A stretch of DNA of 17,482 nucleotides from DATFWC01 sp045801465 (lineage in GTDB: Bacteria; Pseudomonadota; Alphaproteobacteria; Rhizobiales; Xanthobacteraceae), in contig JBJMSU010000055.1 in assembly GCA_045801465.1 (NCBI GenBank), forward strand, positions 1 through 17,482. The letters are read 5' to 3'. This document shows positions 1 to 7,354 of this stretch, piece after piece. The position numbers were made by a program, and so were the translations under genes. A model generated the notes under the pieces. It was given only the letters and a program-made list of their open reading frames with translations. It was not told the origin of the DNA and made no database searches. Every line of letters begins with the position of its first letter. Position 1 is the first letter of the stretch.

Positions 1-195
1 TAGGTGCTGGGACAATAGGCGGGCGAGCAGATCGGCAGAGCCGCCGGCCGAGAATGGAACCACGACCGTGACCTGCCGCTGCGGCCAGTTGTCTTGGGCC
101 CGAGCCGGCACCGATGCCATGGCCAGGGCCGCCGCAACGAGGCTGCCGATCACTGTCATGGCACTAAAATGGTTACGTCCATTGCTCATGACCAT
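1..195 (-). CDS. Bug/TctC-type TTT receptor, N-terminal part (cut by left edge)
   Basis: This is the first part of a periplasmic substrate-binding protein of the Bug (TctC, COG3181) family, which feeds carboxylates to tripartite tricarboxylate transporters. Only about 65 codons are visible. A signal peptide ends near the residues ARAQ, and mature protein follows with the family opening WPQRQVTVVVPFSAGGSADL; the AGG loop normally helps bind the substrate carboxylate. Two ATG codons compete for the start, at 195 and 189, both in frame. An AAGGCGG element at 200-206 (minus strand) suits either. It lies 52 bases downstream of a similar receptor gene on the same strand and the two are probably cotranscribed. 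The two N-termini are close (QDNWPQRQVTVVVPFSAGG against QESWPQRQVSVVVPFAAGG), which suggests tandem duplication. The ligand is unknown. Confidence 0.85.
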   Translation of the reverse strand, partial: MVMSNGRNHFSAMTVIGSLVAAALAMASVPARAQDNWPQRQVTVVVPFSAGGSADLLARLLSQHL

Positions 196-247
196 TAACC
201 CGCCTTTTGTCGAGAGACGTGGAGCCTCATTTCTTCGCGCAGGATTT

Positions 248-1213
248 TCAGTCGATACGCGCACCTGACGTTTGGACCGCCTCGCGCCATTTGGCACGCT
301 CGGCCTTGAGAAAGTCCGCGAATTGCTCAGGGCTGGACGGCGCCGGCTCGGCGCCCAGATCCTTGAGCTGCGCGAGGACCTGCGGCAACTCGAGGATCCG
401 TTTCGCCTCCGCCGCGAGCTTGTCGACGATCAGACGCGGCGTGCCGGCCGGCGCGAACAGGCCTTGCCATGCGGTCGCTTGAAATCCGCCAACGGTCTCA
501 CCGATGGTCGGCAGGTCGGGCGCCGTTGCGCTGCGCTGCGGCGTGGTCACGGCAAGCGCCCGCACCGTTCCGGCTCTGGCGTGCGGCCACGCCGTCGTCA
601 TGCTGTCGATCGCGAGATCGATATGTCCGCCGATCATGCTGTTCATCACCTCGCCGGTGCTGCGGAACGGCACGTGCGTCATGGTGGTGCCGGTCGCCAT
701 CTGGAACATCACCGAGGAGAGATGCGAGGAGGTGCCGATGCCGGACGAGCCGAAATTCACCTTGCCGGGATTTGCCTTCAGATAGTCGACCAGCTCGGCA
801 ACGCTCGTGGCGGAAATCTTCGGATTCACGAACAAGAGGTTCGGCAAAAGGGCGAGCAGCGATACCGGCTGGAAGTCACGTTCCACGTCGAATGCCAGCT
901 TGGTATAGAGGAAGGCATTGATCGCGTTCGAGCTCACGGTGCCGACCAGCAGCGTGTAACCGTCACCGGACGCTTTCGCCACGTAACCCGTGCCGATGCT
1001 GCCCCCGGCGCCAGGTCGGTTTTCCACCAGGAACGGCGTCGCGAACTTCGCCTGCATGTGCTGGGTCAGGATGCGGGCGATCAGGTCCGTGGAGCCGCCG
1101 GCCGCGAACGGGACCACGACGGAGACTTGCCGCTGCGGCCAGCTCTCCTGCGCGGGCGAAGCCGCCACGCCGACGAGAATGATCGCACAAGCTGCCGCCA
1201 GACCACCACGCAT
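248..1213 (-). CDS. Bug/TctC-type TTT receptor (periplasmic substrate-binding protein)
   Basis: The 321-residue product has the usual Bug-family length. A signal peptide covers about residues 1-22 (hydrophobic core AAACAIILVGVAA, cleavage near SPAQ-E). The family landmarks follow: WPQRQVSVVVPFAAGGSTDLIAR at the start of the mature protein, VENRPGAGGSIG near residue 63, VNFGSSGIGTSSHLS in the middle, and the late motif APAGTP near residue 255. Such proteins bind mono-, di- or aromatic carboxylates in the periplasm. No TctA or TctB membrane genes are next to it, so it is an orphan receptor that would need a permease encoded elsewhere. A GGAG element 7 bases before ATG 1213 supports the start. 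It is divergent from the molybdenum hydroxylase gene at 1345, and the 131-base gap could hold shared control sites. Family assignment is firm, ligand unknown. Confidence 0.93.
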   Translation of the reverse strand: MRGGLAAACAIILVGVAASPAQESWPQRQVSVVVPFAAGGSTDLIARILTQHMQAKFATPFLVENRPGAGGSIGTGYVAKASGDGYTLLVGTVSSNAINAFLYTKLAFDVERDFQPVSLLALLPNLLFVNPKISATSVAELVDYLKANPGKVNFGSSGIGTSSHLSSVMFQMATGTTMTHVPFRSTGEVMNSMIGGHIDLAIDSMTTAWPHARAGTVRALAVTTPQRSATAPDLPTIGETVGGFQATAWQGLFAPAGTPRLIVDKLAAEAKRILELPQVLAQLKDLGAEPAPSSPEQFADFLKAERAKWREAVQTSGARID

Positions 1214-1265
1214 CCCCGTCTCCGTCTCGGCCAGATTGTCGCCGTATCGTCCATCATTGCGGCGC

Positions 1266-1284
1266 GACCGCGCAAGAGGCGCGG
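1266..1284. promoter_or_regulatory. Inverted repeat in divergent intergenic region
   Basis: Perfect 7-base arms, ACCGCGC and GCGCGGT, surround a 5-base centre (AAGAG). The repeat lies between the divergent receptor gene (start 1213) and molybdenum hydroxylase gene (start 1345). It could be an operator for a dimeric regulator controlling both directions. No regulator gene is in the window, and in GC-rich DNA a repeat of this size can arise by chance. No convincing -35/-10 pair was seen in this gap. Confidence 0.3.
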
Positions 1285-1344
1285 TTCTTTACAGATGTCC
1301 GATGGCATGCATCAAATGGCACCAGGAACCGAAAACCCCGGCGC

Positions 1345-3654
1345 ATGAGCAAAAACAGTCAGAAGTGGATCGGACGATCGGTCCAGCGTCTGGAAGACCC
1401 GCCCTTGGTGATCGGCCGCGGCCGCTTTGCCGGCGATATTTCCTTCCCTCATCAGTTGCACATGCGGGTCGTCCGCTCCAACCACGCGCACGCCCGGATC
1501 GTTTCCATCGATGTCGCCGAGGCCCGCGCCCTGCCCGGCGTGTTTGCCGTGTGGACGGCCGCCGACATCGCCGATGTGCCGCCGGTCGATTTCCGCGAAG
1601 GCCGCATCGAGAAGCTCGAGCCCTATCGCCAGCCGGTGCTGGCGCCCGACCGCGTGCGCTATGTGGGCGAGCCGGTCGCCGCCGTGTTCGCCGAAGACCC
1701 GTATGTGGCGGAGGACGCCGCCGATCTCGTCGACATCGAGGTCGAGGAGCTGCCCGTCGCCCTTGCGGCCGAGGCGGCCCCTTGCGAGTTCTCGCCCGGC
1801 CGCACCAGCGAAGCGGACCTGCTGCACCAGGGTTATGGCGACGTCGACGCGGCGATGCGCGCGGCCCACACCGTCGTCGAGCTCGAGCTCGCGATCGGGC
1901 GGCATACCGGCGTGCCGCTGGAGACGCGCGGCGCCCTCGGCCGCTATGACGCGGCGCGCGATATCCTCGAGCTGCATGGCGCCGCCAAGGTGCCGCACCG
2001 CAATCGCGACCTGCTGGCGCGCATGCTCGCCCGCAGCCCGTCCTCGATCGAGGTGCACGAATCCCACGTCGGCGGCGGGTTCGGCATCCGCGGCGAGCTC
2101 TATCCGGAAGACGTGCTGGTGTGCGTCGCCGCCATGCGGCTGGGCCGGCCGGTGAAATGGATCGAGGACCGTCGCGAGCACCTCATCGCCGCCAATCACT
2201 CGCGCCAGCAGCTGCACAGGATCCGCGCCGCCGTAGGCGCGGACGGCGAGATCCTGGCCATCGATGACGAGTTCTTTCACGACCAGGGCGCCTATGTGCG
2301 CACGCATGCGACGCGCGTCGCCATGATGACGTGCGGAATCTTGCCCGGCCCGTACCGGGTTCCCGCCTATCGCTCGGTCGGTCATTTTCGTCTCACCAAC
2401 AAGACGCCGGCTGCGACCTATCGGGCGCCGGGCCGCTACGAGACGACCTTCGTGCGCGAGCGCCTGATCGACGCGATCGCCGTGAAGCTCGGCATGGATG
2501 CGATCGAGGTGCGGCGGCGAAACACGATTGGGCCGGAGGAGATGCCCTACCGGCGCCCGCTGACGGCACTGGGTGAGGAAATCCATTACGACTCGGGCGA
2601 CTATCTGGCGCTGCTGGACAAGGTGCTGGCCACGATTGGCTGGGAGGCGCAAAAACGCGAGGCTCAGCGTCGCCGCGCGGCCGGCGAGCTGGTTGGTGTC
2701 GGCCTCGCCATGTTCGTCGAGAAGAGCGGGCTGGGTCCTTCCGATGGAGTGAGAGTTTCGGTCGACACGTCGGGTGCCGTGGAGGTCCTGACCGGCGGCG
2801 CCTCGCTCGGCCAGGGATTCGAGACCGTGATGGCGCAGGTGTGCGCCGAAATGCTCGGCGTCGACTATCGGCGGGTACGCGTCATCCACGGCCAGACCGA
2901 CCGGATCGCGTTCGGAATTGGGGCGCACGCGTCGCGCGCAACCGTGATGACGGCCTCTGCCACCCATGCGGCGGCGCTGAAGGTACGGCAAAAGGCGATC
3001 GAGATGGCCGCCGAGCTGCTGCAGGCGCCGGCGGACGCGCTCGACATCATCGATGGGCAGGTCATCCGCACCGACCGGAGCACGGGCCCCTCCATCGGTC
3101 TCGACGAGATTGCTGCCAACCTCGCCCCGACATCCAAGCTGCGCGGCGCGCGCGAGCCGGGGCTGGCGGCCGACGGCTGGTTCGACGTCGAGCATCAGGT
3201 CTACCCCTATGGCAGCCATGCGGCGATCGTCCGCGTGGACCGCGAGACCGGCGGGGTTACCATCGAGCGCTACGTCATCGGCTACGACATCGGGCGCGCC
3301 ATCAACCCGTCGCTGGTCAAGGGGCAGATCGTCGGCGGGTTTACGCAAGGGATGGGCGGCGCGCTGCTGGAGGAATTCGTCTACAATGAGCGGGGCGACC
3401 CGCTCTGCGCCACGTTCGCGGACTACCTCCTGCCGACGGTGCGCGAGACGCCCGACGTCGAAATCATCCTGACGGAGGAGGCGCCGAGCCCGTTGAACCC
3501 GCTCGGCATCAAGGGCGCAGGCGAGAGCGGCATCACCGCGGTCGGCGCCACGATCGCTTCGGCCGTCGAGGATGCGATCGGAATCCCCGGAGCCCTCACC
3601 GAGCTGCCGATCACGCCGCAGCGGCTTAAGGACATCATCGACAGCCGGCAATAG
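1345..3654 (+). CDS. Molybdenum hydroxylase large (molybdopterin-binding) subunit, L1
   Basis: The 769-residue product belongs to the xanthine dehydrogenase/aldehyde oxidase family of molybdopterin cytosine dinucleotide enzymes, which hydroxylate a carbon using water. The N-terminal a/b-hammerhead domain (about 10-140) includes RLEDPPLVIGRGRFAGD. Cofactor-binding segments follow: VGGGFG at 242-247, TYRAPGR at 358-364, LGQG at 488-491, and GIKGAGE at 721-727, whose Glu727 is the expected catalytic base. The active-site loop lacks the CSFR signature of CO dehydrogenase, so this is not CoxL. No signal peptide is seen, so the enzyme is probably cytoplasmic. The start has only a distant AGGAA (1324-1328); the family-like N-terminus supports it. 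It heads an operon-like run with UbiD 13 bases downstream and S and M subunits further on. The substrate is unknown; an aromatic or N-heterocyclic acid is a guess from the UbiD neighbour. Confidence 0.93.
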   Translation: MSKNSQKWIGRSVQRLEDPPLVIGRGRFAGDISFPHQLHMRVVRSNHAHARIVSIDVAEARALPGVFAVWTAADIADVPPVDFREGRIEKLEPYRQPVLAPDRVRYVGEPVAAVFAEDPYVAEDAADLVDIEVEELPVALAAEAAPCEFSPGRTSEADLLHQGYGDVDAAMRAAHTVVELELAIGRHTGVPLETRGALGRYDAARDILELHGAAKVPHRNRDLLARMLARSPSSIEVHESHVGGGFGIRGELYPEDVLVCVAAMRLGRPVKWIEDRREHLIAANHSRQQLHRIRAAVGADGEILAIDDEFFHDQGAYVRTHATRVAMMTCGILPGPYRVPAYRSVGHFRLTNKTPAATYRAPGRYETTFVRERLIDAIAVKLGMDAIEVRRRNTIGPEEMPYRRPLTALGEEIHYDSGDYLALLDKVLATIGWEAQKREAQRRRAAGELVGVGLAMFVEKSGLGPSDGVRVSVDTSGAVEVLTGGASLGQGFETVMAQVCAEMLGVDYRRVRVIHGQTDRIAFGIGAHASRATVMTASATHAAALKVRQKAIEMAAELLQAPADALDIIDGQVIRTDRSTGPSIGLDEIAANLAPTSKLRGAREPGLAADGWFDVEHQVYPYGSHAAIVRVDRETGGVTIERYVIGYDIGRAINPSLVKGQIVGGFTQGMGGALLEEFVYNERGDPLCATFADYLLPTVRETPDVEIILTEEAPSPLNPLGIKGAGESGITAVGATIASAVEDAIGIPGALTELPITPQRLKDIIDSRQ

Positions 3655-3667
3655 AGTGAGAAGCAAG

Positions 3668-5158
3668 ATGCACACGACCATCGATCCTGGTCCGCGCGCC
3701 GGTGCTGCGGCAGGTGACAATCGCGCAGCGCCGAACCAGGATCTGCGCGCATGGCTCGCCGCTCTGGAAGCGGCCGGCGAACTGACGGTGGTGCGCGGCG
3801 CCGAGCGCGAGCAGGAGATCGGCGGTATCGTCGACATCTACCAGCGCACGGCAGGCAGCCCGGCAGTTCTGTTCGACGACATCCCTGGCTACCCGGCTGG
3901 CTACCGCGTCCTTGCCAACATCCTGACCTCGGTGCGGCGAATCAATCTGACACTCGGACGCCCGATCGACGCCAATGCCATCGACCTCGTGCGTTATTGG
4001 CGCGATTACATGAAGGAGGCAAAGACCATCCCGCCGCGCACCGTCGAGGCCGGGCCCCTGCTGGACAACGTGGCGAGCGGCAGCGACGTCGATCTTCTCA
4101 AAATTCCGACTCCCCGATGGCACGAGCACGACGGCGGCTACTACATCGGCACCGGCTGCATGGTGATCATGCAGGATCCGGACACCGGCTGGATCAACTA
4201 CGGCGCCTACCGCATCCAGTGCCATAATCGCAACGTGGCCTCCGTGATGACCTCGAAGGGCAAGCACGGCAACCTGATCATGCGCCGCTATCACGAGCGC
4301 GGGCAGCCCTGCCCGATCGCCGTCGTCGCCGGCATGCATCCAGCGCTGTTCATGGTGGCGGGAATCGAAGTCCCCTACGGCAAGAACGAATACGACGCGG
4401 CCGGAGGCCTGATCGGCGAACCGGTCGAGATCATCGCCGGGCCGCGCACCGGCCTGCCGATCCCGGCGCACGCGGAAATCGCCTTCGAAGGTTTCGTCCA
4501 TCCTGACGACCTGATCGACGAAGGTCCGTTTGGCGAGTGGACCGGATACTACGCCGGCGGCCTGAAAAAGGAGCCCGTCATCCGCGTCGAAACCTTCATG
4601 CATCGCAACGAGCCCATTCTGCTGGGCGCCATCCCGGCGATGCCTCCCAATGATGATACGTTCTATCGCGGGACGTATCGTTGCGGCGCTGTATGGAATC
4701 AGCTGGAAGCGGCCGGCATTCCGGAGGTCAAAGGCGTATGGTCGCACGAAGCCGGCGGCAGCCGGCTGTGGCTCACCATTTCTATCAAGCAGATGTACGG
4801 CGGACACGCCAAGCAGGCCGGGCTCGTCGCCTCGCAATGCCATGCCGGCGCCTATGCCAACCGCTTCGTCGTCGTGGTCGACGACGACATCGACCCGGCT
4901 GACATGAACCAAGTGATCTGGGCGATGTGCACACGCTTCGAGCCGCGCGAGGGCCTCGAAGTTCTCCGCGGTTGCTGGAGCACGGCGCTCGATCCGATGG
5001 CCTACAGCCATGATGACCCGCGCAATGCGCGTGTCGTCATCGATGCCTGCCGGCCGTGGAACCGGCGCGACGCCTTCCCGATGGTGGCGCGCTCGAGCAA
5101 GGAGCTCGACGACGGCATTCGCGCCAAATGGGCACACGTCCTGCCGCGCGGCCGCTGA
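3668..5158 (+). CDS. UbiD family prenylated-FMN-dependent decarboxylase 1
   Basis: The 496-residue product is full length for the UbiD family, which reversibly decarboxylates aromatic, heteroaromatic or unsaturated acids using prenylated FMN. The known metal and cofactor ligands can be placed: Asn177 and Arg182 in NYGAYR, His200 in SKGKH, Glu251 in GEPVE, and the catalytic pair Glu285/Glu290 in EGPFGEWTGYY. The spacings Asn-Arg (5), Asn-His (23) and Glu-Glu (5) match fungal Fdc1, so the enzyme should be active. The ATG at 3668 was chosen because the family-like sequence begins shortly after it and it lies 13 bases past the L1 stop; longer in-frame readings run backwards into L1. No UbiX flavin prenyltransferase is in the window, so prFMN must come from elsewhere. 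A second UbiD gene is at the right edge. The substrate is not predictable from sequence. Confidence 0.95.
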   Translation: MHTTIDPGPRAGAAAGDNRAAPNQDLRAWLAALEAAGELTVVRGAEREQEIGGIVDIYQRTAGSPAVLFDDIPGYPAGYRVLANILTSVRRINLTLGRPIDANAIDLVRYWRDYMKEAKTIPPRTVEAGPLLDNVASGSDVDLLKIPTPRWHEHDGGYYIGTGCMVIMQDPDTGWINYGAYRIQCHNRNVASVMTSKGKHGNLIMRRYHERGQPCPIAVVAGMHPALFMVAGIEVPYGKNEYDAAGGLIGEPVEIIAGPRTGLPIPAHAEIAFEGFVHPDDLIDEGPFGEWTGYYAGGLKKEPVIRVETFMHRNEPILLGAIPAMPPNDDTFYRGTYRCGAVWNQLEAAGIPEVKGVWSHEAGGSRLWLTISIKQMYGGHAKQAGLVASQCHAGAYANRFVVVVDDDIDPADMNQVIWAMCTRFEPREGLEVLRGCWSTALDPMAYSHDDPRNARVVIDACRPWNRRDAFPMVARSSKELDDGIRAKWAHVLPRGR

Positions 5159-5170
5159 AGCATGGCGTTA

Positions 5171-5222
5171 TCCCTCCCCCGAAGGGGGAGGGTGGCCGAG
5201 CGAAGCGAGGCCGGGTGGGGGT
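5171..5222. repeat. Palindromic intergenic repeat A1
   Basis: A perfect stem with 9-base arms, CCCTCCCCC (5172-5180) and GGGGGAGGG (5184-5192), and a GAA loop opens the element. A GGCC-rich stretch ending in GGCCGGGTGGGGGT (5209-5222) follows. It is one half of a larger inverted arrangement with repeat A2 at 5275-5333. It sits just after the UbiD stop and inside the presumed operon. No T-run follows the stem, so it is not a standard intrinsic terminator. The composition resembles dispersed palindromes common in rhizobial genomes. Confidence 0.85.
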
Positions 5223-5274
5223 ACAGCGAGCCAGTTATGCCCTGTCGTCGCGGGAGTGAGACCATAGATCGTAG

Positions 5275-5333
5275 ACCCCACCCGGCCGACCCGGCCAGGG
5301 CCGGGTCGGCCACCCTCCCCTTTCAGGGGAGGG
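5275..5333. repeat. Palindromic intergenic repeat A2, inverted partner of A1
   Basis: ACCCCACCCGGCC at 5275-5287 is the reverse complement of the end of A1 except for one extra G there. Next is a perfect stem with 13-base arms, GGCCGACCCGGCC (5284-5296) and GGCCGGGTCGGCC (5299-5311), and only 2 bases between. A third stem follows, CCCTCCCC (5313-5320) and GGGGAGGG (5326-5333). A1 and A2 thus face each other across about 52 unrelated bases, and the transcript could fold into one long hairpin between ubiD and the S1 gene. Confidence 0.85.
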
Positions 5334-5415
5334 ATCGAGCAAGCAGCGTTGCCCGACGTCTTTCTCCAGCGCTCTGCTGCTTCCGCCGCCGCAAAATGCT
5401 CTAAGATGAGCGCCC

Positions 5416-5895
5416 ATGAGTGAAAAGCTCGACATCACGCTGAACATCAACGGCCGCGACTACGCGATCCGGGTCGAGCCGCGCAAGACGCTGGTCGACG
5501 CCATCCGCGACGAGTGCGGCCAGACCGGCACCCATATCGGCTGCGAGCACGGCGTGTGCGGCGCCTGCACCATCATCCTCGACGACGAGGCGGTTCGCTC
5601 CTGCCTGATGTTCGCCGTGCAGGCAGTGGGCAAGCGCATCCGCACGATCGAAGGCCTCGCCGACGGCGACACGCTGCATCCGCTGCAGCGCGCCTTCATG
5701 GAGCATCACGGGCTGCAGTGCGGGTTCTGCACGCCAGGGTTCCTGATGCTGGCCGCCAACGTGCTGGAGCAGCGCCCGGACATCGACGACGAAGAACTCA
5801 TCGACGTGCTCGCCTCGAACCTGTGTCGTTGCACCGGGTACCAGAACATCATCAAGGCGGTGCGCGCGGCGGCGCGGGAGATGCGCGGAGCATGA
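5416..5895 (+). CDS. Molybdenum hydroxylase small [2Fe-2S] subunit, S1
   Basis: The 159-residue product has the normal length of a CoxS-type subunit carrying two [2Fe-2S] clusters. The N-terminal plant-ferredoxin-like domain holds Cys43, Cys48, Cys51 and Cys63 (GCEHGVCGAC then SC). The C-terminal helical domain holds Cys102, Cys105, Cys137 and Cys139 (CGFC then NLCRC). All eight ligands are present. The subunit would pass electrons from the molybdenum centre of a large subunit to FAD on subunit M. Its stop overlaps the start of M as ATGA (5892-5895), a sign of translational coupling. The ATG at 5416 fits the family N-terminus, although only a weak ribosome site precedes it, just after the A1/A2 hairpins. 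A second, similar S subunit lies on the other side of M. Confidence 0.95.
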   Translation: MSEKLDITLNINGRDYAIRVEPRKTLVDAIRDECGQTGTHIGCEHGVCGACTIILDDEAVRSCLMFAVQAVGKRIRTIEGLADGDTLHPLQRAFMEHHGLQCGFCTPGFLMLAANVLEQRPDIDDEELIDVLASNLCRCTGYQNIIKAVRAAAREMRGA

Positions 5896-6770
5896 AGCCG
5901 CCGCCCTTCCATTATTACGACCCCCGCACGCTGGCCGACGTGGTGGGCCTGCTCGGCCGCCTGGAGAACGCCAAGCTGCTGGCCGGCGGCCAGTCGCTCA
6001 TGCCGATGCTCAATATGCGCTTCGTGCTGCCGGATCACGTGATCGACCTCAACCGCGTCGACGGCCTTTCCTATATCCGCGAACGCGATCGCGCCCTGGA
6101 GATCGGCGCCATGACGCGGCAACGCGACCTCGAGTTCTCCGACGTGGTGCGGGCCCGCTGCCCCCTGGTGCACGAAGCGATCCTCGAGGTCGGGCACCGG
6201 CAGACCCGCAATCGCGGCACCATCGGGGGCTCGCTGTGTCATCTCGATCCCGCGGCCGAGCTCGTCTCGGTCGCTGCCGCCCTCGACGCCACCGTCACGG
6301 TGGCCGGCCCGAACGGAACGCGGGAGATCGCCTTTGCCGACTTCCCGGTCGCCTACATGAGCCCGGCGATCGAGCCGCAGGAAGTCTTGACGGAAGTGCG
6401 TATCCCCACCTGGCCGCCCGGACACGGCTATGCCTTCGTGGAGTTCTCCCGCCGCCACGGCGACTTTGCCATCGTTTCGGCGGCCGCGCTGATTGAGGCC
6501 GATGGGAGCGGCAAGATCAGCCGCGCGTCCGTGACTCTCGGCGGCATGGGCCAGGGCCCGGTACGCGCCCGGGACGTAGAGCAGGCTTTGCTCGGGCAAG
6601 CTCCGAACGAGGATCTGTTCCGGGAAGTGTGCGAGAGCTGCCGCGCCATCGAGGCGATGGACGACATCCATGCCTCCGCGGGCTACCGCCAGCACCTCGC
6701 GGCGGTGCTGGCGCGGCGGGCCCTGACGAAAGCCGCCGCACGGCTCCAGGCGGCGCCATCCATGCACTGA
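5892..6770 (+). CDS. Molybdenum hydroxylase medium (FAD-binding) subunit, M
   Basis: The 292-residue product matches CoxM-type FAD subunits. The two FAD-binding motifs are AGGQS at 31-35 and TIGGS at 110-114, the latter in RNRGTIGGSLCHLDPAAE. A C-terminal CoxM-like domain (about 180-285, with YAFVEFSRRHGDFAIVSAAA) completes the fold. It receives electrons from the iron-sulfur subunit and passes them to an acceptor not identified here. The start ATG overlaps the S1 stop by 4 bases (ATGA). It is the only FAD subunit in the window although there are two large and two small subunits, so it may serve more than one complex. The next gene, S2, begins 8 bases after its stop. Confidence 0.94.
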   Translation: MKPPPFHYYDPRTLADVVGLLGRLENAKLLAGGQSLMPMLNMRFVLPDHVIDLNRVDGLSYIRERDRALEIGAMTRQRDLEFSDVVRARCPLVHEAILEVGHRQTRNRGTIGGSLCHLDPAAELVSVAAALDATVTVAGPNGTREIAFADFPVAYMSPAIEPQEVLTEVRIPTWPPGHGYAFVEFSRRHGDFAIVSAAALIEADGSGKISRASVTLGGMGQGPVRARDVEQALLGQAPNEDLFREVCESCRAIEAMDDIHASAGYRQHLAAVLARRALTKAAARLQAAPSMH

Positions 6771-6778
6771 CGGCGGAC

Positions 6779-7267
6779 ATGACCGACAAGCGCACCATCA
6801 CGTTGACCGTCAACGGCACCCGGTACGAAAGGGAGGTCGAGGTTCGCTTCACCCTGGCGGATTTCATCCGTCACGAACTCGGCCTCACTGGCACCCATCT
6901 CGGCTGCGAGCACGGCGTGTGCGGCGCCTGCACGATTCTGCTCGATGGCCTTTCGGCGCGCTCCTGCCTGATGCTGGCGGTGCAGGCGGACGGCCATGAG
7001 ATCCTGACCGTGGAGGGCATCGCGCCGAGCGCCGACAAGCTGCACCCGCTCCAGGAAGCATTCCGCGACAATCACGGCCTGCAATGCGGCTTCTGCACGC
7101 CCGGCATCCTCACCACGCTGATCGAGTTCCTGCGCGACAACCCCGATCCCACCGAACGCGAGGTGCGGATCGCCATCTCGGGCAATCTGTGCCGCTGCAC
7201 CGGCTACCAGGGCATCGTCAACGCCGCGCTCGACGCGGCCAAGCGGTTGCAAGGGGCACCTGCGTAG
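6779..7267 (+). CDS. Molybdenum hydroxylase small [2Fe-2S] subunit, S2
   Basis: The 162-residue product is a second CoxS-type subunit with all eight cluster ligands: Cys43, Cys48, Cys51, Cys63, Cys103, Cys106, Cys138 and Cys140. It is clearly paralogous to S1, sharing the block CEHGVCGACTI, but the intervening sequence differs (for example VEGIAPSADKLHPLQEAF against IEGLADGDTLHPLQRAF). That points to an old duplication or separate origin rather than a recent copy. The start at 6779, 8 bases after the M stop, gives the expected family N-terminus. The stop codon TAG at 7265-7267 lies within the first bases of palindromic repeat B. S2 may pair with L2 (12881-15271), which has no small subunit beside it; that is an inference. 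Confidence 0.94.
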   Translation: MTDKRTITLTVNGTRYEREVEVRFTLADFIRHELGLTGTHLGCEHGVCGACTILLDGLSARSCLMLAVQADGHEILTVEGIAPSADKLHPLQEAFRDNHGLQCGFCTPGILTTLIEFLRDNPDPTEREVRIAISGNLCRCTGYQGIVNAALDAAKRLQGAPA

Positions 7268-7337
7268 GGCGGATCAGCCGAAGGCGTAATCCGCCGCGAA
7301 GAAAATGGCGGATTACGCTGACGCTAATCCGCCCTAC
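7264..7337. repeat. Palindromic intergenic repeat B
   Basis: Perfect 11-base ends, GTAGGGCGGAT (7264-7274) and ATCCGCCCTAC (7327-7337), enclose a second perfect stem with 12-base arms GCGTAATCCGCC (7284-7295) and GGCGGATTACGC (7307-7318). The element looks like the short REP/rhizobial-palindrome class found between genes. It fills nearly the whole gap between S2 and the oxidoreductase gene, and it overlaps the S2 stop codon. Confidence 0.9.
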
Positions 7338-7354
7338 ACATACGAGGAAATCGC

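Noticed and set aside
272..1348. A 358-codon open frame on the plus strand opposite the receptor gene
   Set aside because: The translation is Arg/His-rich and has no signal peptide or family features; the minus strand encodes an intact receptor.
1312..3837. An 841-codon open frame on the minus strand opposite L1
   Set aside because: It mirrors L1 codon for codon in GC-rich DNA and its translation is rich in Arg, Asp, His and Gly with no recognisable motif, whereas L1 has all family motifs.
3635..5137. A 500-codon open frame on the minus strand opposite ubiD 1
   Set aside because: It is an antisense shadow: the plus strand encodes a complete UbiD protein with all ligands in place.
5171..5333. 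Intrinsic transcription terminator
   Set aside because: The stems are strong but no run of T follows on either strand, and the genes on both sides continue in the same direction.
5162..5404. Short protein-coding frames in the A1/A2 region
   Set aside because: They are translations of palindromic repeat DNA, present in several frames and both strands, with no ribosome sites.
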